The notes beneath the pieces are model-generated. The model saw only the letters and a program-made list of their open reading frames with translations, did not search any database and was not told the origin of the DNA. A DNA stretch of 47,676 nt from Gammaproteobacteria bacterium (lineage in GTDB: Bacteria; Pseudomonadota; Gammaproteobacteria; Diplorickettsiales; Diplorickettsiaceae). This document shows, piece after piece, positions 1-9,900 of this stretch. The stretch covers positions 309,646 through 357,321 of the forward strand of contig VBOA01000007.1 in NCBI GenBank assembly GCA_005877695.1. Direction: 5' to 3'. The stretch's first letter is position 1; each line of letters begins with the position of its first letter. The translations under genes and the position numbers were made by a program.

Positions 1-377
1 AAGCTCAGCCAGAACTAATACTTAGCCGATCATGGAAAGAAGAACAGCCGATCGCCGCGGTGGTAAGTCGTCGACATGGCATGGAGGAGTTAAAGACATT
101 TTTAGCTCAATTTTCTAGCTTAAATTTATTGTATTGTGGAAGCGCATTAAAATTTTGTTGGTTGGCTGAAGGGTTAGCCGATATATATCCGCGGTTTTCA
201 CCTACATTTGAATGGGACATAGCCGCAGGACAGTGCATACTGAATGAGGCAGGAGGTTTAATTATCGATAATAAAGGTCAGGAATTGCAGTATAATATGT
301 CATCTTCTCTACAGATTGCTGAATTTTTGGCGGTAGCGGATATTCGACATCATTGGTTACATTATCTTAACTCATAA
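1..377 (+). CDS. cysQ: 3'(2'),5'-bisphosphate nucleotidase (CysQ), 3' end only
   Basis: The reading frame is already open at the window edge (first full codon at base 3) and ends with TAA at 375-377, so only the last ~125 residues are present. The visible part carries the second signature of the inositol monophosphatase superfamily, WDIAAGQCIL, in which the Asp binds a catalytic metal. It is preceded by GSALKFCWLAEGLADIYPR, which is the CysQ-type form of this region. CysQ removes the 3' phosphate from PAP, a by-product of sulfate assimilation and of 4'-phosphopantetheine transfer. A GTG at 60 is inside the gene and is not a plausible start. mdh follows 30 bp downstream on the same strand. Family assignment is firm; CysQ rather than another IMPase rests on this C-terminal part only. 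Confidence 0.82.
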   Translation, partial: AQPELILSRSWKEEQPIAAVVSRRHGMEELKTFLAQFSSLNLLYCGSALKFCWLAEGLADIYPRFSPTFEWDIAAGQCILNEAGGLIIDNKGQELQYNMSSSLQIAEFLAVADIRHHWLHYLNS

Positions 378-407
378 AATATTACATTAGTTTTTAGGAA
401 GCTAAAT

Positions 408-1397
408 ATGAATAAAAAACCGATTAAAATTGCTGTTACCGGAGCAGCTGGCCAGATAGGCTATGCTTTGTTATTTCGTATCGCATCAGGTCAAATGTTT
501 GGTGCCGATCAACCAGTGATTCTTCATTTATTAGAATTGGAAAGAAGCTTGCCCATGTTACATGGAATAGCCATGGAGCTTGATGATTGTGCTTTTCCAT
601 TGTTAAAAAATATTGTTTGTACCAGTCAATTAAACGAATCAATGAAGGATATTAATTGGGCTATTTTAGTGGGTTCGATGCCGCGTAAAGAAGGAATGGA
701 ACGTGCAGATTTATTAAAAGTAAATGGTGGCATATTTGCTCCCCAAGGAAAAGCTATCAATACCTATGCTGCTGCGGATGTAAAACTCTTTGTAGTAGGT
801 AACCCCTGTAATACCAATTGTTTGATAGCTATGCACCATGCTCCAGATATTCCTAAGAGTCGTTTTTTTGCTATGACACTATTGGATGAAAATCGCGCTC
901 GTGCACAATTAGCTAAGAAAGCCTTAGTTTCTGTTGAAGAAGTGACCCAGTTGGCAATTTGGGGTAATCATTCATCCACACAATATCCTGATTTTTATAA
1001 TGCTAAAATTGCAAATGAGCCTGCTTTTAAAGTGATTTCTGATAAAAATTGGCTAGAAAATGATTTTATCCCAATAGTGCAGAAACGAGGAGCAGCAGTT
1101 ATTAAGGCGAGAGGAGCTTCCTCTGCTGCCTCTGCAGCTAATGCAGTCGTGGATAGTATTTATCGCTTAACTCATGACACCAAAAAAGATGATTTTTTTT
1201 CAGTGGCATCTTGTTCAATGGGACAATATGGGGTTGATGAAGGCTTGATATTTTCTTTTCCTAGCCGAGTAGACAATGGTCGGCTTAGTATAATTAATAA
1301 TATTCAGCACAATTCATTTGGACAGGAAAAAATTAAATTGACTCTAGAAGAATTACTTGCAGAAAGAAATGAAATAAAGAAAATGGGTTTAATTTAA
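408..1397 (+). CDS. mdh: Malate dehydrogenase (cytosolic-type)
   Basis: NAD-dependent oxidation of malate to oxaloacetate in the TCA cycle. The 329-residue length is normal for this class. The Rossmann nucleotide-binding motif TGAAGQIGY is at residues 11-19. The substrate loop is [15 protein letters not shown], carrying two of the substrate-contacting arginines. VGNPCNTNC follows, and the catalytic His lies in [10 protein letters not shown]. This loop and the [12 protein letters not shown] block look like the cytosolic eukaryotic/type-2 bacterial MDH group rather than the E. coli enzyme. The ATG at 408 has an AGGA Shine-Dalgarno about 8 bases upstream. The gene is convergent with ftsK across an AT-rich spacer holding a long hairpin. 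Confidence 0.97.
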   Translation: MNKKPIKIAVTGAAGQIGYALLFRIASGQMFGADQPVILHLLELERSLPMLHGIAMELDDCAFPLLKNIVCTSQLNESMKDINWAILVGSMPRKEGMERADLLKVNGGIFAPQGKAINTYAAADVKLFVVGNPCNTNCLIAMHHAPDIPKSRFFAMTLLDENRARAQLAKKALVSVEEVTQLAIWGNHSSTQYPDFYNAKIANEPAFKVISDKNWLENDFIPIVQKRGAAVIKARGASSAASAANAVVDSIYRLTHDTKKDDFFSVASCSMGQYGVDEGLIFSFPSRVDNGRLSIINNIQHNSFGQEKIKLTLEELLAERNEIKKMGLI

Positions 1398-1415
1398 TTG
1401 GTACTCGAAAACAAA

Positions 1416-1465
1416 AAATTGTACGGTAGATTTTTTAATTAAAGTTTCTTTCCCCCGTACAATTT
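1416..1465. repeat. 11-bp inverted repeat after mdh
   Basis: AAATTGTACGG at 1416-1426 is repeated perfectly in inverted orientation at 1455-1465, with a 28-base loop. It starts 19 bases after the mdh stop and is followed by T-rich sequence. It could act as an mdh terminator or a 3' stabilising stem; the long loop makes a classic intrinsic terminator less certain. Confidence 0.45.
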
Positions 1466-1577
1466 ATCAATTTATTTTTATTTTATAAGAAGCCAGAAAT
1501 TATTATTTTTAATTATCAGCTTTTTTATTTTTATTTAGAACCTTTTATAATCATTTTTATAAAGCTATTTTAAAATT

Positions 1578-1628
1578 TATTTAGACAAATAAAAAATAAT
1601 ACAGAATTATTTTTTATTTGTCTAAATA
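1578..1628. terminator. Long perfect hairpin, probable bidirectional terminator
   Basis: Bases 1579-1600 are the exact inverse of 1606-1627 (22 bp), extended one more pair by 1578/1628, with a 5-base loop (acaga). The inner stem is rich in A on one side and T on the other, so either strand gives a hairpin with a U-rich side. It lies between convergent mdh and ftsK, which suits a shared terminator. The length is unusual for an intrinsic terminator and could also suit the remnant of a small inverted-repeat element. Confidence 0.6.
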
Positions 1629-1774
1629 TAAAAATAAATTTTATTAAATATTTTTTCAGTGAAGAATTATTTAATTAATTTTAATAAAAAATTAAAAAAT
1701 ATTTGGTAGTTGAGGAATTTTCTGAAACGTTACTACTACAATGTGAGTGTTTTAATCAGGGTATAAAAATAAAT

Positions 1775-4078
1775 TTATTCATTTAATCTATCAGGTATAA
1801 GAATTTCACGATTTCCATTGCTTTCCATAGCGCTGACCAGGCCCGCTTTCTCCATATCTTCCATTAACCGCGCAGCGCGGTTATAGCCAATTTTGAGTCG
1901 TCGTTGAATACTGGAAATAGAAGCACGACGTGTTTCTACTACAATTTGCACAGCCTGATCATATAGTACGTCTTTTTCACTAGAGTTATTGTCTAAAAAA
2001 TCTAAATCTCCTCCTTCACTAAGATTGGTATGAGTAAGATCGAGAATATAGTCTGGAATAGCTGATTTTTTTAAGGCGCTAACTACTTGATGCACTTCCT
2101 GATCAGCAACAAATGCACCATGAACTCGAATAGGAACACCTGTTCCTGGTGCTAAATACAACATATCTCCATGTCCCAATAATTGCTCAGCACCCTGTTG
2201 ATCAAGAATAGTCCGAGAGTCAATTTTCGATGAGACCTGAAAAGAGATCCGCGTGGGAATATTTGCTTTGATTAAGCCGGTAATAACATCGACAGAGGGT
2301 CTTTGCGTGGCCAAAATTAAATGTATACCTGCGGCTCTTGCTTTTTGGGCAATTCTTGCAATCAATTCTTCCACTTTTTTACCCACTACCATCATCATGT
2401 CAGCAAATTCGTCGATGAGGACAATTATATACGGAAGATGTTCTAAAGTTTCTGCTTTATCAACTTGCTCGGGATTCCAAAGAGGATTATTAAGGGGTTG
2501 TTTTTTATCGTTGGCTTCTTGTATTTTTTGGTTGTACCCAGCTAAATTTCGTACTCCTAAATGCGCCATTAATTTATAACGACGTTCCATTTCTGCGACG
2601 CACCAACGTAGAGCATTTGCCGCTTCTTTCATATCTGTGACAACGGGGGCTAGTAGATGAGGAATTCCTTCATAAATAGCAAGCTCCAACATTTTTGGAT
2701 CTATCATAATCAATCTAACTTGCAAGGGCGTTGCTTTATATAGAATGCTTAACAGCATGGCATTGAGACCGACTGATTTTCCTGAGCCAGTTGTTCCTGC
2801 GACAAGCAGGTGAGGCATTTTCCCTAGATCCACGATGACTGGATGGCCAGCTATATCTTTACCTAAAGCAAGCGAGAGTGGTGATCGAGCGTGCTGATAG
2901 GCTGTTGAGCTTAATATTTCACTGAGCCGAACAATTTCGCGATGTTTGTTGGGAACTTCGAGTCCAATAACAGACTTACCAGGTATAACCTCCACAATAC
3001 GTACGCTAACAACTGATAATGATCGAGCTAAATCTTTGGCGAGCCCTGTAATACGGCTAACTTTAATTCCTGCAGCTGGCTGCATTTCAAAACGGGTGAC
3101 TACAGGTCCTGGATGGACGGCTACAACTTGTACTTGGATTCCAAAGTCTTTTAACCGCAATTCAACATCTCGAGATAATTGTTCTAATTCATCTCGCGTG
3201 TATCCCTCTTTATTCAATTTTTCAACTGGATCTAACAGAGTTAATGAGGGAAGGGAAGATTCAGTAGTATTTTTTTTATTCGAAATAGTAGTAGGTGATG
3301 AGTAAGGCTTTATAGATAAAGGGTTATGATGAATTATTTCAGTGTTGGGTAAAGGTGAATTTATTATAGGGTTAAATTGAGATGAAATTTTATTGTTAGA
3401 AATATTTGTTGCCTCAGTCTTACTGAAAGTGTTTACACGAGACTTATTTTTTTCAGACGCTCCTTTTCTCATGGAGAGTATAATGAGTTTTTTTATTTTT
3501 TCAGCAATTTTTCCTGGTAATACTGCGATATGGCTGCTGATTTTATCAATAATGTTTAACCAAGAAAAACCAGTTGCAAGGGTTGTGCTGGCTAGTAATA
3601 GTGCTAATAGAAATAATGTGCTCCCGACTACATTGAATTGTACAATAAAACTTCTGGTAATAAGATTTCCTAGCTGCCCGCCTGGTGTGTAGCCAGGCGT
3701 AGTATGTGTACTATGTAAAGCAGCAAGTCCACAAGCAGCAATAAAAATAGTAATGAACCCTACTAGACGTAGAGCCAAAAAAGGATAGCTAAAAGATAAG
3801 CTGGAAAAGCGACCTTTGAAACATTGCCATCCTCCATATAGTAATAATACTGGGAACAAGTAGGCTAAAGAGCCAAAACTATTAAAAAAGAAATGCGCAA
3901 GTCGATCTCCCCATCGGCCTGCTATGTTCAAGGATGGCTTGATAGATAACGCAGGATGGTGAGTCCATAAGGCTAAAAATAAAAAAAGAGCAAGAGCGCC
4001 ACTAACAATTAGCAGACCTTCAAGTAGACGCTGCTTGAGACTTAACTGTAAAAAATCTTCGGTTCGGGTTTTTTTCAA
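1775..4078 (-). CDS. ftsK: DNA translocase FtsK
   Basis: Septum-located double-strand DNA pump that clears and aligns chromosome termini during division. The N-terminal ~170 residues hold four hydrophobic segments (membrane anchor). A low-complexity Ser/Asn-rich linker covers about 200-275. The RecA-like motor has Walker [15 protein letters not shown] near residue 430 and Walker [14 protein letters not shown] near 546. The C-terminal winged-helix gamma domain (about 695-760, [20 protein letters not shown]) reads oriented octamers in other species. The start is TTG at 4078-4076: an AAGGAG Shine-Dalgarno (complement of 4084-4089) sits 5 bases in front, and no ATG fits as well. At 767 aa it is of the short-linker kind. 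It is divergent from trxB. Confidence 0.97.
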   Translation of the reverse strand: MKKTRTEDFLQLSLKQRLLEGLLIVSGALALFLFLALWTHHPALSIKPSLNIAGRWGDRLAHFFFNSFGSLAYLFPVLLLYGGWQCFKGRFSSLSFSYPFLALRLVGFITIFIAACGLAALHSTHTTPGYTPGGQLGNLITRSFIVQFNVVGSTLFLLALLLASTTLATGFSWLNIIDKISSHIAVLPGKIAEKIKKLIILSMRKGASEKNKSRVNTFSKTEATNISNNKISSQFNPIINSPLPNTEIIHHNPLSIKPYSSPTTISNKKNTTESSLPSLTLLDPVEKLNKEGYTRDELEQLSRDVELRLKDFGIQVQVVAVHPGPVVTRFEMQPAAGIKVSRITGLAKDLARSLSVVSVRIVEVIPGKSVIGLEVPNKHREIVRLSEILSSTAYQHARSPLSLALGKDIAGHPVIVDLGKMPHLLVAGTTGSGKSVGLNAMLLSILYKATPLQVRLIMIDPKMLELAIYEGIPHLLAPVVTDMKEAANALRWCVAEMERRYKLMAHLGVRNLAGYNQKIQEANDKKQPLNNPLWNPEQVDKAETLEHLPYIIVLIDEFADMMMVVGKKVEELIARIAQKARAAGIHLILATQRPSVDVITGLIKANIPTRISFQVSSKIDSRTILDQQGAEQLLGHGDMLYLAPGTGVPIRVHGAFVADQEVHQVVSALKKSAIPDYILDLTHTNLSEGGDLDFLDNNSSEKDVLYDQAVQIVVETRRASISSIQRRLKIGYNRAARLMEDMEKAGLVSAMESNGNREILIPDRLNE

Positions 4079-4194
4079 GGGAGCTCCTTATTTAGACGTA
4101 GCATAAGCAAATAGTCTTTATTGGAATACTTATATGGGTATAGGTACTATTTATAGCGTTCTTTGATATACTTTGTTAGCCATTTTAATTATAA

Positions 4195-5193
<999 letters not shown>

Positions 5194-5219
5194 AATTATA
5201 CTATAATGAGACATCGTAA

Positions 5220-5954
5220 ATGCATAGCAGATTATTAGGGTTTTGCCTATTGTTGTTAGTTGCGTCATCATCAATAATGGCTGATGATTTAGATAATGAC
5301 CTGAATAAGGATCCTTATGAAAATTATAATCGTCATGCATTTAAGCTTAATCAGACTTTAGATAAAGTTTTTTTTAAACCAGTTGCTACCGTTTATAAAA
5401 CTATTTTACCATGGCCTGTTACTAAAGGTATTGGTAATTTTTTCAGTAATTTAGAACAGATTCCCACGGTTATTAATAATTTATTACAGGGAGACTTTTA
5501 TGATGCCACCTCGAATACATGGCGCTTTTTAATTAATAGTACAGTGGGGATCGCAGGGTTTATCGATGTTGCGAGCCGAATTGGTTTACCTGCGAACAAT
5601 CAAGACTTTGGTCTAACTTTAGCAAAATGGGGTTATACTTCTTCGGCTTATCTTGTCGTTCCAATTTTAGGGCCGCGTACAGTACGTGATGCAGTTTCTT
5701 GGCCTATTAATTATGGTGTTTTTTCCGTTTATCCTTATATTAATGATATCGCTTGGCGAAATGGTTTAACATGGGGAAGTTTTATTAATGCCAGAGCACA
5801 ATTACTGGATTTTGATCAGGCTATAAAGCAAGCTTCTTTTGATCCTTATGTATTTCAACGGAATGCTTATTTACAACGTAGAAATTATTTAATTCGTGAG
5901 AATAATAACTTATCAGAAGAAGACGATGAAGAGGAAAATGATTATACCGAATAA
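5220..5954 (+). CDS. mlaA: MlaA/VacJ family outer-membrane lipid asymmetry protein
   Basis: MlaA sits in the outer membrane and removes misplaced phospholipids from the outer leaflet for the Mla retrograde pathway. Family hallmarks are the DPYENYNRHAFKLNQTLD opening, the NLEQIPTVINNLLQGDF segment, INSTVGIAGFIDVA, DFGLTLAKWG and SFDPYVFQRNAYLQRR near the end. The C-terminus is strongly acidic. Residues 1-21 form a signal peptide, but it ends SSSIMADD with no lipobox cysteine; the only Cys, at residue 9, is preceded by LLGF and does not fit. An in-frame TAA directly before ATG 5220 excludes a longer lipoprotein start. The protein may therefore be cleaved by signal peptidase I rather than lipidated. 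No mlaBCDEF genes are in the window. Confidence 0.93.
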   Translation: MHSRLLGFCLLLLVASSSIMADDLDNDLNKDPYENYNRHAFKLNQTLDKVFFKPVATVYKTILPWPVTKGIGNFFSNLEQIPTVINNLLQGDFYDATSNTWRFLINSTVGIAGFIDVASRIGLPANNQDFGLTLAKWGYTSSAYLVVPILGPRTVRDAVSWPINYGVFSVYPYINDIAWRNGLTWGSFINARAQLLDFDQAIKQASFDPYVFQRNAYLQRRNYLIRENNNLSEEDDEEENDYTE

Positions 5955-5993
5955 AGATAATCATAAGTTTTTTACCGGAGGTTACTTATATTC

Positions 5994-6058
5994 ATGAATG
6001 GCTTTTTTGGAGGATGATTTTAAAATATAAATTTTTAATTTTTGGAGGTTTATTGTGA
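5994..6058 (+). other. Two very short overlapping leader frames before dps
   Basis: Frame a runs 5994-6017 and encodes MNGFFGG; it follows CCGGAGG at about 15 bases. Frame b runs 6014-6058 and encodes MILKYKFLIFGGLL. The stop of a overlaps the start of b (ATGA), and the stop of b overlaps the GTG start of dps (GTGA). A GGAGG lies inside frame a directly before the ATG of b, and another inside frame b 7 bases before dps. This could be translational coupling, but frames this short arise by chance, and the spacing for b is poor. Confidence 0.25.
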
Positions 6059-6534
6059 AAGAAAAACCTAATACTGGGTTGGTTGAAACTAAGCGAAAAA
6101 AAGTCGCTGAAGGGCTGGTTAAATTATTAGCAAATAATTCTGTATTATATTTAAAAACACATAATTTCCATTGGAATGTAGTGGGCCCTATGTTTCAACC
6201 TTTGCATAGTGTATTTGAAACACAATACATTGATCTATGGAATGCAGGAGATACAATCGCTGAACGCGTGCGAGCATTAGGATTTCATGTTCCAGCAAGC
6301 TATGCTGATTTTTCAAAATTAAGCAAAATTAAAGAGGTAGTTGGCATTCGGCAAGTAAAAGCTAAGGATATGATTAGCCAACTAGTACATGATAATGAAG
6401 TGATGACTCGGATAGCTAGAGAGCTGTTACCCGAAACAGAAGGCGCTGATGACCAAGTTTCTGTTGATTTACTTTCTGACCGAATGGAAGTCCATGAGAA
6501 AAATGCCTGGATGTTACGAAGCTTTTTAGAATAG
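6055..6534 (+). CDS. dps: Dps-family ferritin-like DNA-protection protein
   Basis: A 159-residue member of the Dps/miniferritin family, which forms dodecamers that oxidise Fe(II) with hydrogen peroxide, store iron and in some cases coat DNA. The ferroxidase ligands are present: His39 in THNFHWNV, His51, Asp66 and Glu70 in DTIAERVRALG. The short Lys/Arg-bearing N-terminus (KEKPNTGLVETKRKK) could contact DNA, as in DNA-binding Dps proteins. The start is GTG 6055, with a strong GGAGG about 7 bases upstream. It stands apart from mlaA by 100 bases that hold two tiny frames. The family is certain; the DNA-binding role is not shown by sequence alone. Confidence 0.95.
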   Translation: MKEKPNTGLVETKRKKVAEGLVKLLANNSVLYLKTHNFHWNVVGPMFQPLHSVFETQYIDLWNAGDTIAERVRALGFHVPASYADFSKLSKIKEVVGIRQVKAKDMISQLVHDNEVMTRIARELLPETEGADDQVSVDLLSDRMEVHEKNAWMLRSFLE

Positions 6535-6694
6535 AGGCTTTTTAATACCAACTTCACCATCCTATATATACCCTAGAGGATTGTCCTGTGTTACTATGAT
6601 TGCGTTTAGTTTATCTCTGCCATACCTAGATTAATAAGCGTGAAAACGATTTACATCTTGGAAGTGGCCTTTTTTAGCCTTTTGGAGGTTTTGC

Positions 6695-7090
6695 GTGAAT
6701 AAAAGATTGTATGTGGGTGGTTTAAGCTATAGCGTCGATGACGATGGATTAAGAGAGCTTTTTACCCCTTTTGGGACAGTAAACTTCGTTAAAGTTATTC
6801 GAGACTTCCATAGTGGCCGTAGTAAGGGCTTTGGTTTTGTTGAAATGTCTACACCTGAAGAAGCGAAAGAAGCTATAGAAGCTTTACATGGTAGTATCCA
6901 TGAAAGACGTACCATCACAGTTTCTGAAGCTAATCCACCGGATTCTAGTTCAGGCGGAACGGGTGGACGTCGTACTGGCGGCGGTGCTGGCGGCGGACGT
7001 CGTACCGGTGGTGGTGGACGTGGAGGCATGGGCGGCGGCAATGGCGGTGGTTTTCATCGTGGCCGTGAGCAACGTAAAGAGCAGTATTAA
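6695..7090 (+). CDS. RRM-domain RNA-binding protein with glycine-rich tail
   Basis: Residues 1-80 form one RNA recognition motif: RNP2 is LYVGGL and RNP1 is KGFGFVEM, with the expected beta-alpha-beta spacing. Residues ~88-131 form a Gly/Arg tail (GGRRTGGGAGGGRRTGGGG) that ends in charged residues, like RGG-type tails. Such proteins resemble the cold-induced Rbp proteins of cyanobacteria and plant glycine-rich proteins, which bind single-stranded RNA. The tail is encoded by a repeated GGACGTCGTACYGG unit. The start is GTG 6695, with TTTTGGAGG 7 bases upstream, nearly the same initiation region as dps. Cold or stress regulation is inference. No target is indicated. Confidence 0.93.
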   Translation: MNKRLYVGGLSYSVDDDGLRELFTPFGTVNFVKVIRDFHSGRSKGFGFVEMSTPEEAKEAIEALHGSIHERRTITVSEANPPDSSSGGTGGRRTGGGAGGGRRTGGGGRGGMGGGNGGGFHRGREQRKEQY

Positions 7091-7138
7091 GAGAGTAAAC
7101 ACCTTAGTAACCTTAGTATAATATAATAGAAGTAAGGC

Positions 7139-7873
7139 TTAATTTCCGCCTAAGTAAGTGCGGGCACAACACCATACATCTATTCTTTTTACACCCACAT
7201 CGTATAGAGCGCGACTCATCTCGATGAGTGTATGGCCAGTGGTCATTACATCATCGAGTAGCGCTATATGCTGATTGCTAAGGTTTTGCTTTGCAGTAAA
7301 GGCATTTTTCACGTTACGTGAACGCTGCTTTGCGGGTAGCAGACTTTGGGCAGCGGTGTTTATGACTCTTTTGCAGCATTTATAACCAATACGTATATTT
7401 AATTTTTTTGAAATGGGGCGAGCCAACTCTATCGCTTGATTAAAGCCACGTTCATACAGTCTTTTTTTATGCAAAGGAACGGGGATAATTAAATCTGGTA
7501 ATTTCTCATTCTGGTACAGTAAACTGATTTTTTCGGCTAACAATGTTCCCAAAATTTGTGCATAAATTAAACGTTGCTGAAACTTAAGATCAGTAATCAT
7601 TTTTTTTATAGTTTCTGTATAAGAAAAAAAGACGCATAACTTATGGAAAAATAAGGGCTTATTTAAACACTTCCCGCAAATCGATTGTGTTGGAATAACT
7701 AAAGGGGCAGAACAATAAGCACAGACATTTTTTAACCAAGGTAGTAATTCTTCACATTCAATGCATAAATCTAGGTCTCTATTAGATTTGTCATGACATA
7801 AAATGCAGTGATAAGGGAATAAACAGCGAGAGATTCTTTTATTTATTTGTTTTAGTAATATGTTGATATTCAT
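7139..7873 (-). CDS. comF: ComF family phosphoribosyltransferase-like protein
   Basis: A 244-residue ComF protein. The N-terminal third has paired cysteines of a zinc-binding module (CILCHDK, CIECEE, CAYC, CGKC). The C-terminal half is a type I phosphoribosyltransferase fold with the PRPP loop ALLDDVMTTGHT. LIIPVPLHKKRLYERGFNQ is the other conserved block. ComF is required for natural DNA uptake in several bacteria, where it acts on incoming single strands; its enzymatic substrate is unknown. It is divergent from glmS. pilB/C/D at 32-36 kb might serve the same process, but no comEA or comEC is in this window. Confidence 0.93.
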   Translation of the reverse strand: MNINILLKQINKRISRCLFPYHCILCHDKSNRDLDLCIECEELLPWLKNVCAYCSAPLVIPTQSICGKCLNKPLFFHKLCVFFSYTETIKKMITDLKFQQRLIYAQILGTLLAEKISLLYQNEKLPDLIIPVPLHKKRLYERGFNQAIELARPISKKLNIRIGYKCCKRVINTAAQSLLPAKQRSRNVKNAFTAKQNLSNQHIALLDDVMTTGHTLIEMSRALYDVGVKRIDVWCCARTYLGGN

Positions 7874-8047
7874 TCTTCAAAATCCTTTGTTAATAAATAA
7901 AGACATCAAATTCAAGCTATCGAAAGATAAAATTGATAGAAATAATGACTTAATTCATAATAACTCTTTTTATATCATGAATGGGTAATACAATTTAAAT
8001 TTCCTATTTATTTAAGCAAAAACTTATGAAATTATGAAGGTATAAAT

Positions 8048-9880
8048 ATGTGTGGAATTGTCGCAGGAATAGCACAGCGTAATATTGTTCCTATTCTTCT
8101 TGAAGGTTTGAAAAGGCTAGAATATCGTGGCTATGATTCGGCTGGAATCGCCATATTAGATGAAAAGCAACATTTAATACGTCGACGAACCGTTGGTAAA
8201 GTTGAAACTTTAGAAAAAACAATAATACCCGAGTGTTTATCAGGTAATATTGGCATTGCGCACACCCGTTGGGCGACTCATGGGAAGCCTAGTGAATCAA
8301 ATGCTCATCCTCATATTTCAGGTTCTAATATCGCGTTAGTTCATAATGGCATTATTGAAAATTATTTACCTTTAAGGCAAGAACTAATAAAAGCGGGCTA
8401 TCTCTTTGAGTCTGAAACCGATACCGAAATTATTGCCCATTTATTAAATCAAGAACTGAAGAATAATAATAACTTTCTAAGTGCAGTTCAGAAAACAATA
8501 GTCCGTTTAGAAGGCGCTTTTGCTGTTGTTTTTCTCTATCAGGAAAAACCTCAATCCTTAATAGCCGTACGTAAAGGTAGTCCTTTAATGGTGGGTTTAG
8601 GTGATGGGGAAAATTTTATTGCTTCTGATCATTTAGCTTTGCTTCCGGTTACGCAACAATTTATTTATTTACATGAAAATGATATTGCTGAAATCAGCGC
8701 AGAAAAAGTTAGCTTCTATGATAGTAAAGGCAATGTGGTTCATCGTTCTAAACATTTAATTGATTTACCAAAAGAGATAGTAAGTAAAGGAAAATACCGA
8801 CATTTTATGGAGAAAGAGATCTTTGAGCAACCTTATGCGGTTAACGCAGCTTTAGAAGGTCGTTTAGTGAATCAATCAATATTTTGGGATGAAATTTTTG
8901 GTGCTAATTCCATTCACCGTTTTAGTAAAATTAAAGAGGTGCAAATAGTTGCTTGTGGAACTAGTTATCATGCAGGTTTGGTTGCTGCTCACTGGTTAGA
9001 ACGATGGGTGGGTATTAATTGTCAGGTAGATATTGCTAGTGAATTTCGTTATCGAAGGCATATTATCCATCCAGAGACATTATTTATTGCTATATCTCAG
9101 TCGGGAGAAACAGCAGATACATTAGAAGCACTAAGACAAGCTAAAACTGAAAACTATGCGGCTACATTAACGATTTGTAATGTTTCTGGAAGCACCATGG
9201 TACGGGAATCTGATTTTGTATTATTAACGCGAGCAGGTCCCGAAATTGGTGTGGCATCGACTAAAGCGTTTACAACTCAATTAACGGTTCTATTATTATT
9301 AACATCATTCTTAGGGTTATCTCATGGCTGGAATAAAGAACAAGAAGAGGCTTGTCTATCTGAACTAAGAAGTTTGCCTAAATTTTTAGAGCAAACATTA
9401 AAACTAGATTCAGCTATTAAGAAATTAGCTAAAATTTTTATTGATAAGGAACATGCTTTATTTATTGCTCGTGGAATTTATTTCCCTGTAGCATTAGAAG
9501 GAGCACTCAAGATCAAGGAGATTTCTTATATCCAAGCTGAAGCTTATCCTGCAGGAGAATTAAAGCATGGACCACTTGCTTTAGTTGATAGTAATATGCC
9601 AGTAGTAGTGTTAGTCCCATCGAATTCTCTGCTAGATAAATTAAAGTCAAATATTCAGGAAGTGCGCGCCCGTAATGGTCAACTCATTTTATTTGTTCAG
9701 GAAGAAATCGATCTAAATGACACTGAAAGCAAAAGTATTTTATTACCCAAGGCAAGTGATATGATTAGCCCACTAATTTTTGCAATTCCATTACAACTTT
9801 TAGCCTATCATGTAGCGGTTTTAAAAGGCACTGATGTCGATCAGCCACGCAATTTAGCAAAATCGGTGACAGTTGAGTAA
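8048..9880 (+). CDS. glmS: Glutamine--fructose-6-phosphate aminotransferase
   Basis: First step of UDP-GlcNAc synthesis: fructose-6-P plus glutamine gives glucosamine-6-P. The mature N-terminal nucleophile Cys2 is in MCGIVAG. The glutaminase domain covers about 1-240 (HTRWATHG, HNGIIENY). Two SIS sugar-binding domains follow (CGTSYHAG, SQSGETADT, STKAFTTQ). The C-terminal tail DQPRNLAKSVTVE is the strongly conserved end of the family. The 610 aa are one residue off the E. coli length. An AAGG lies 8 bases before ATG 8048. It is convergent with glmM, which does the next step, with only 20 bases between stops. No glmS ribozyme-like element was recognised upstream. Confidence 0.98.
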   Translation: MCGIVAGIAQRNIVPILLEGLKRLEYRGYDSAGIAILDEKQHLIRRRTVGKVETLEKTIIPECLSGNIGIAHTRWATHGKPSESNAHPHISGSNIALVHNGIIENYLPLRQELIKAGYLFESETDTEIIAHLLNQELKNNNNFLSAVQKTIVRLEGAFAVVFLYQEKPQSLIAVRKGSPLMVGLGDGENFIASDHLALLPVTQQFIYLHENDIAEISAEKVSFYDSKGNVVHRSKHLIDLPKEIVSKGKYRHFMEKEIFEQPYAVNAALEGRLVNQSIFWDEIFGANSIHRFSKIKEVQIVACGTSYHAGLVAAHWLERWVGINCQVDIASEFRYRRHIIHPETLFIAISQSGETADTLEALRQAKTENYAATLTICNVSGSTMVRESDFVLLTRAGPEIGVASTKAFTTQLTVLLLLTSFLGLSHGWNKEQEEACLSELRSLPKFLEQTLKLDSAIKKLAKIFIDKEHALFIARGIYFPVALEGALKIKEISYIQAEAYPAGELKHGPLALVDSNMPVVVLVPSNSLLDKLKSNIQEVRARNGQLILFVQEEIDLNDTESKSILLPKASDMISPLIFAIPLQLLAYHVAVLKGTDVDQPRNLAKSVTVE

Positions 9881-9900
9881 GAAAATTTAATGCTCAGAAC

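Larger units (their letters stand above)
1398..1774. other. AT-rich convergent spacer between mdh and ftsK
   Basis: These 377 bases hold no supportable gene. They separate the 3' ends of mdh (+) and ftsK (-). I see two inverted repeats: an 11-bp pair at 1416-1426/1455-1465 with a 28-base loop, and a much stronger 22-23 bp pair at 1579-1627 (listed separately). A weaker 11-bp pair (1646-1656 with 1694-1704) lies in nearly pure A/T sequence and could be chance. Confidence 0.7.

Noticed and set aside
1646..1704. 11-bp inverted repeat in the mdh-ftsK spacer
   Set aside because: Both arms are pure A/T in a stretch that is almost all A/T, with a 37-base loop; chance is likely.
6727..7041. Proline-rich open frame antisense to the RRM protein gene
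   Set aside because: It is the complement of glycine codons in the tail; the plus strand has a clear RRM and a strong start.
9881..9900. Terminator between convergent glmS and glmM
   Set aside because: Only 20 bases separate the stops and no inverted repeat is visible; the transcripts probably overlap.
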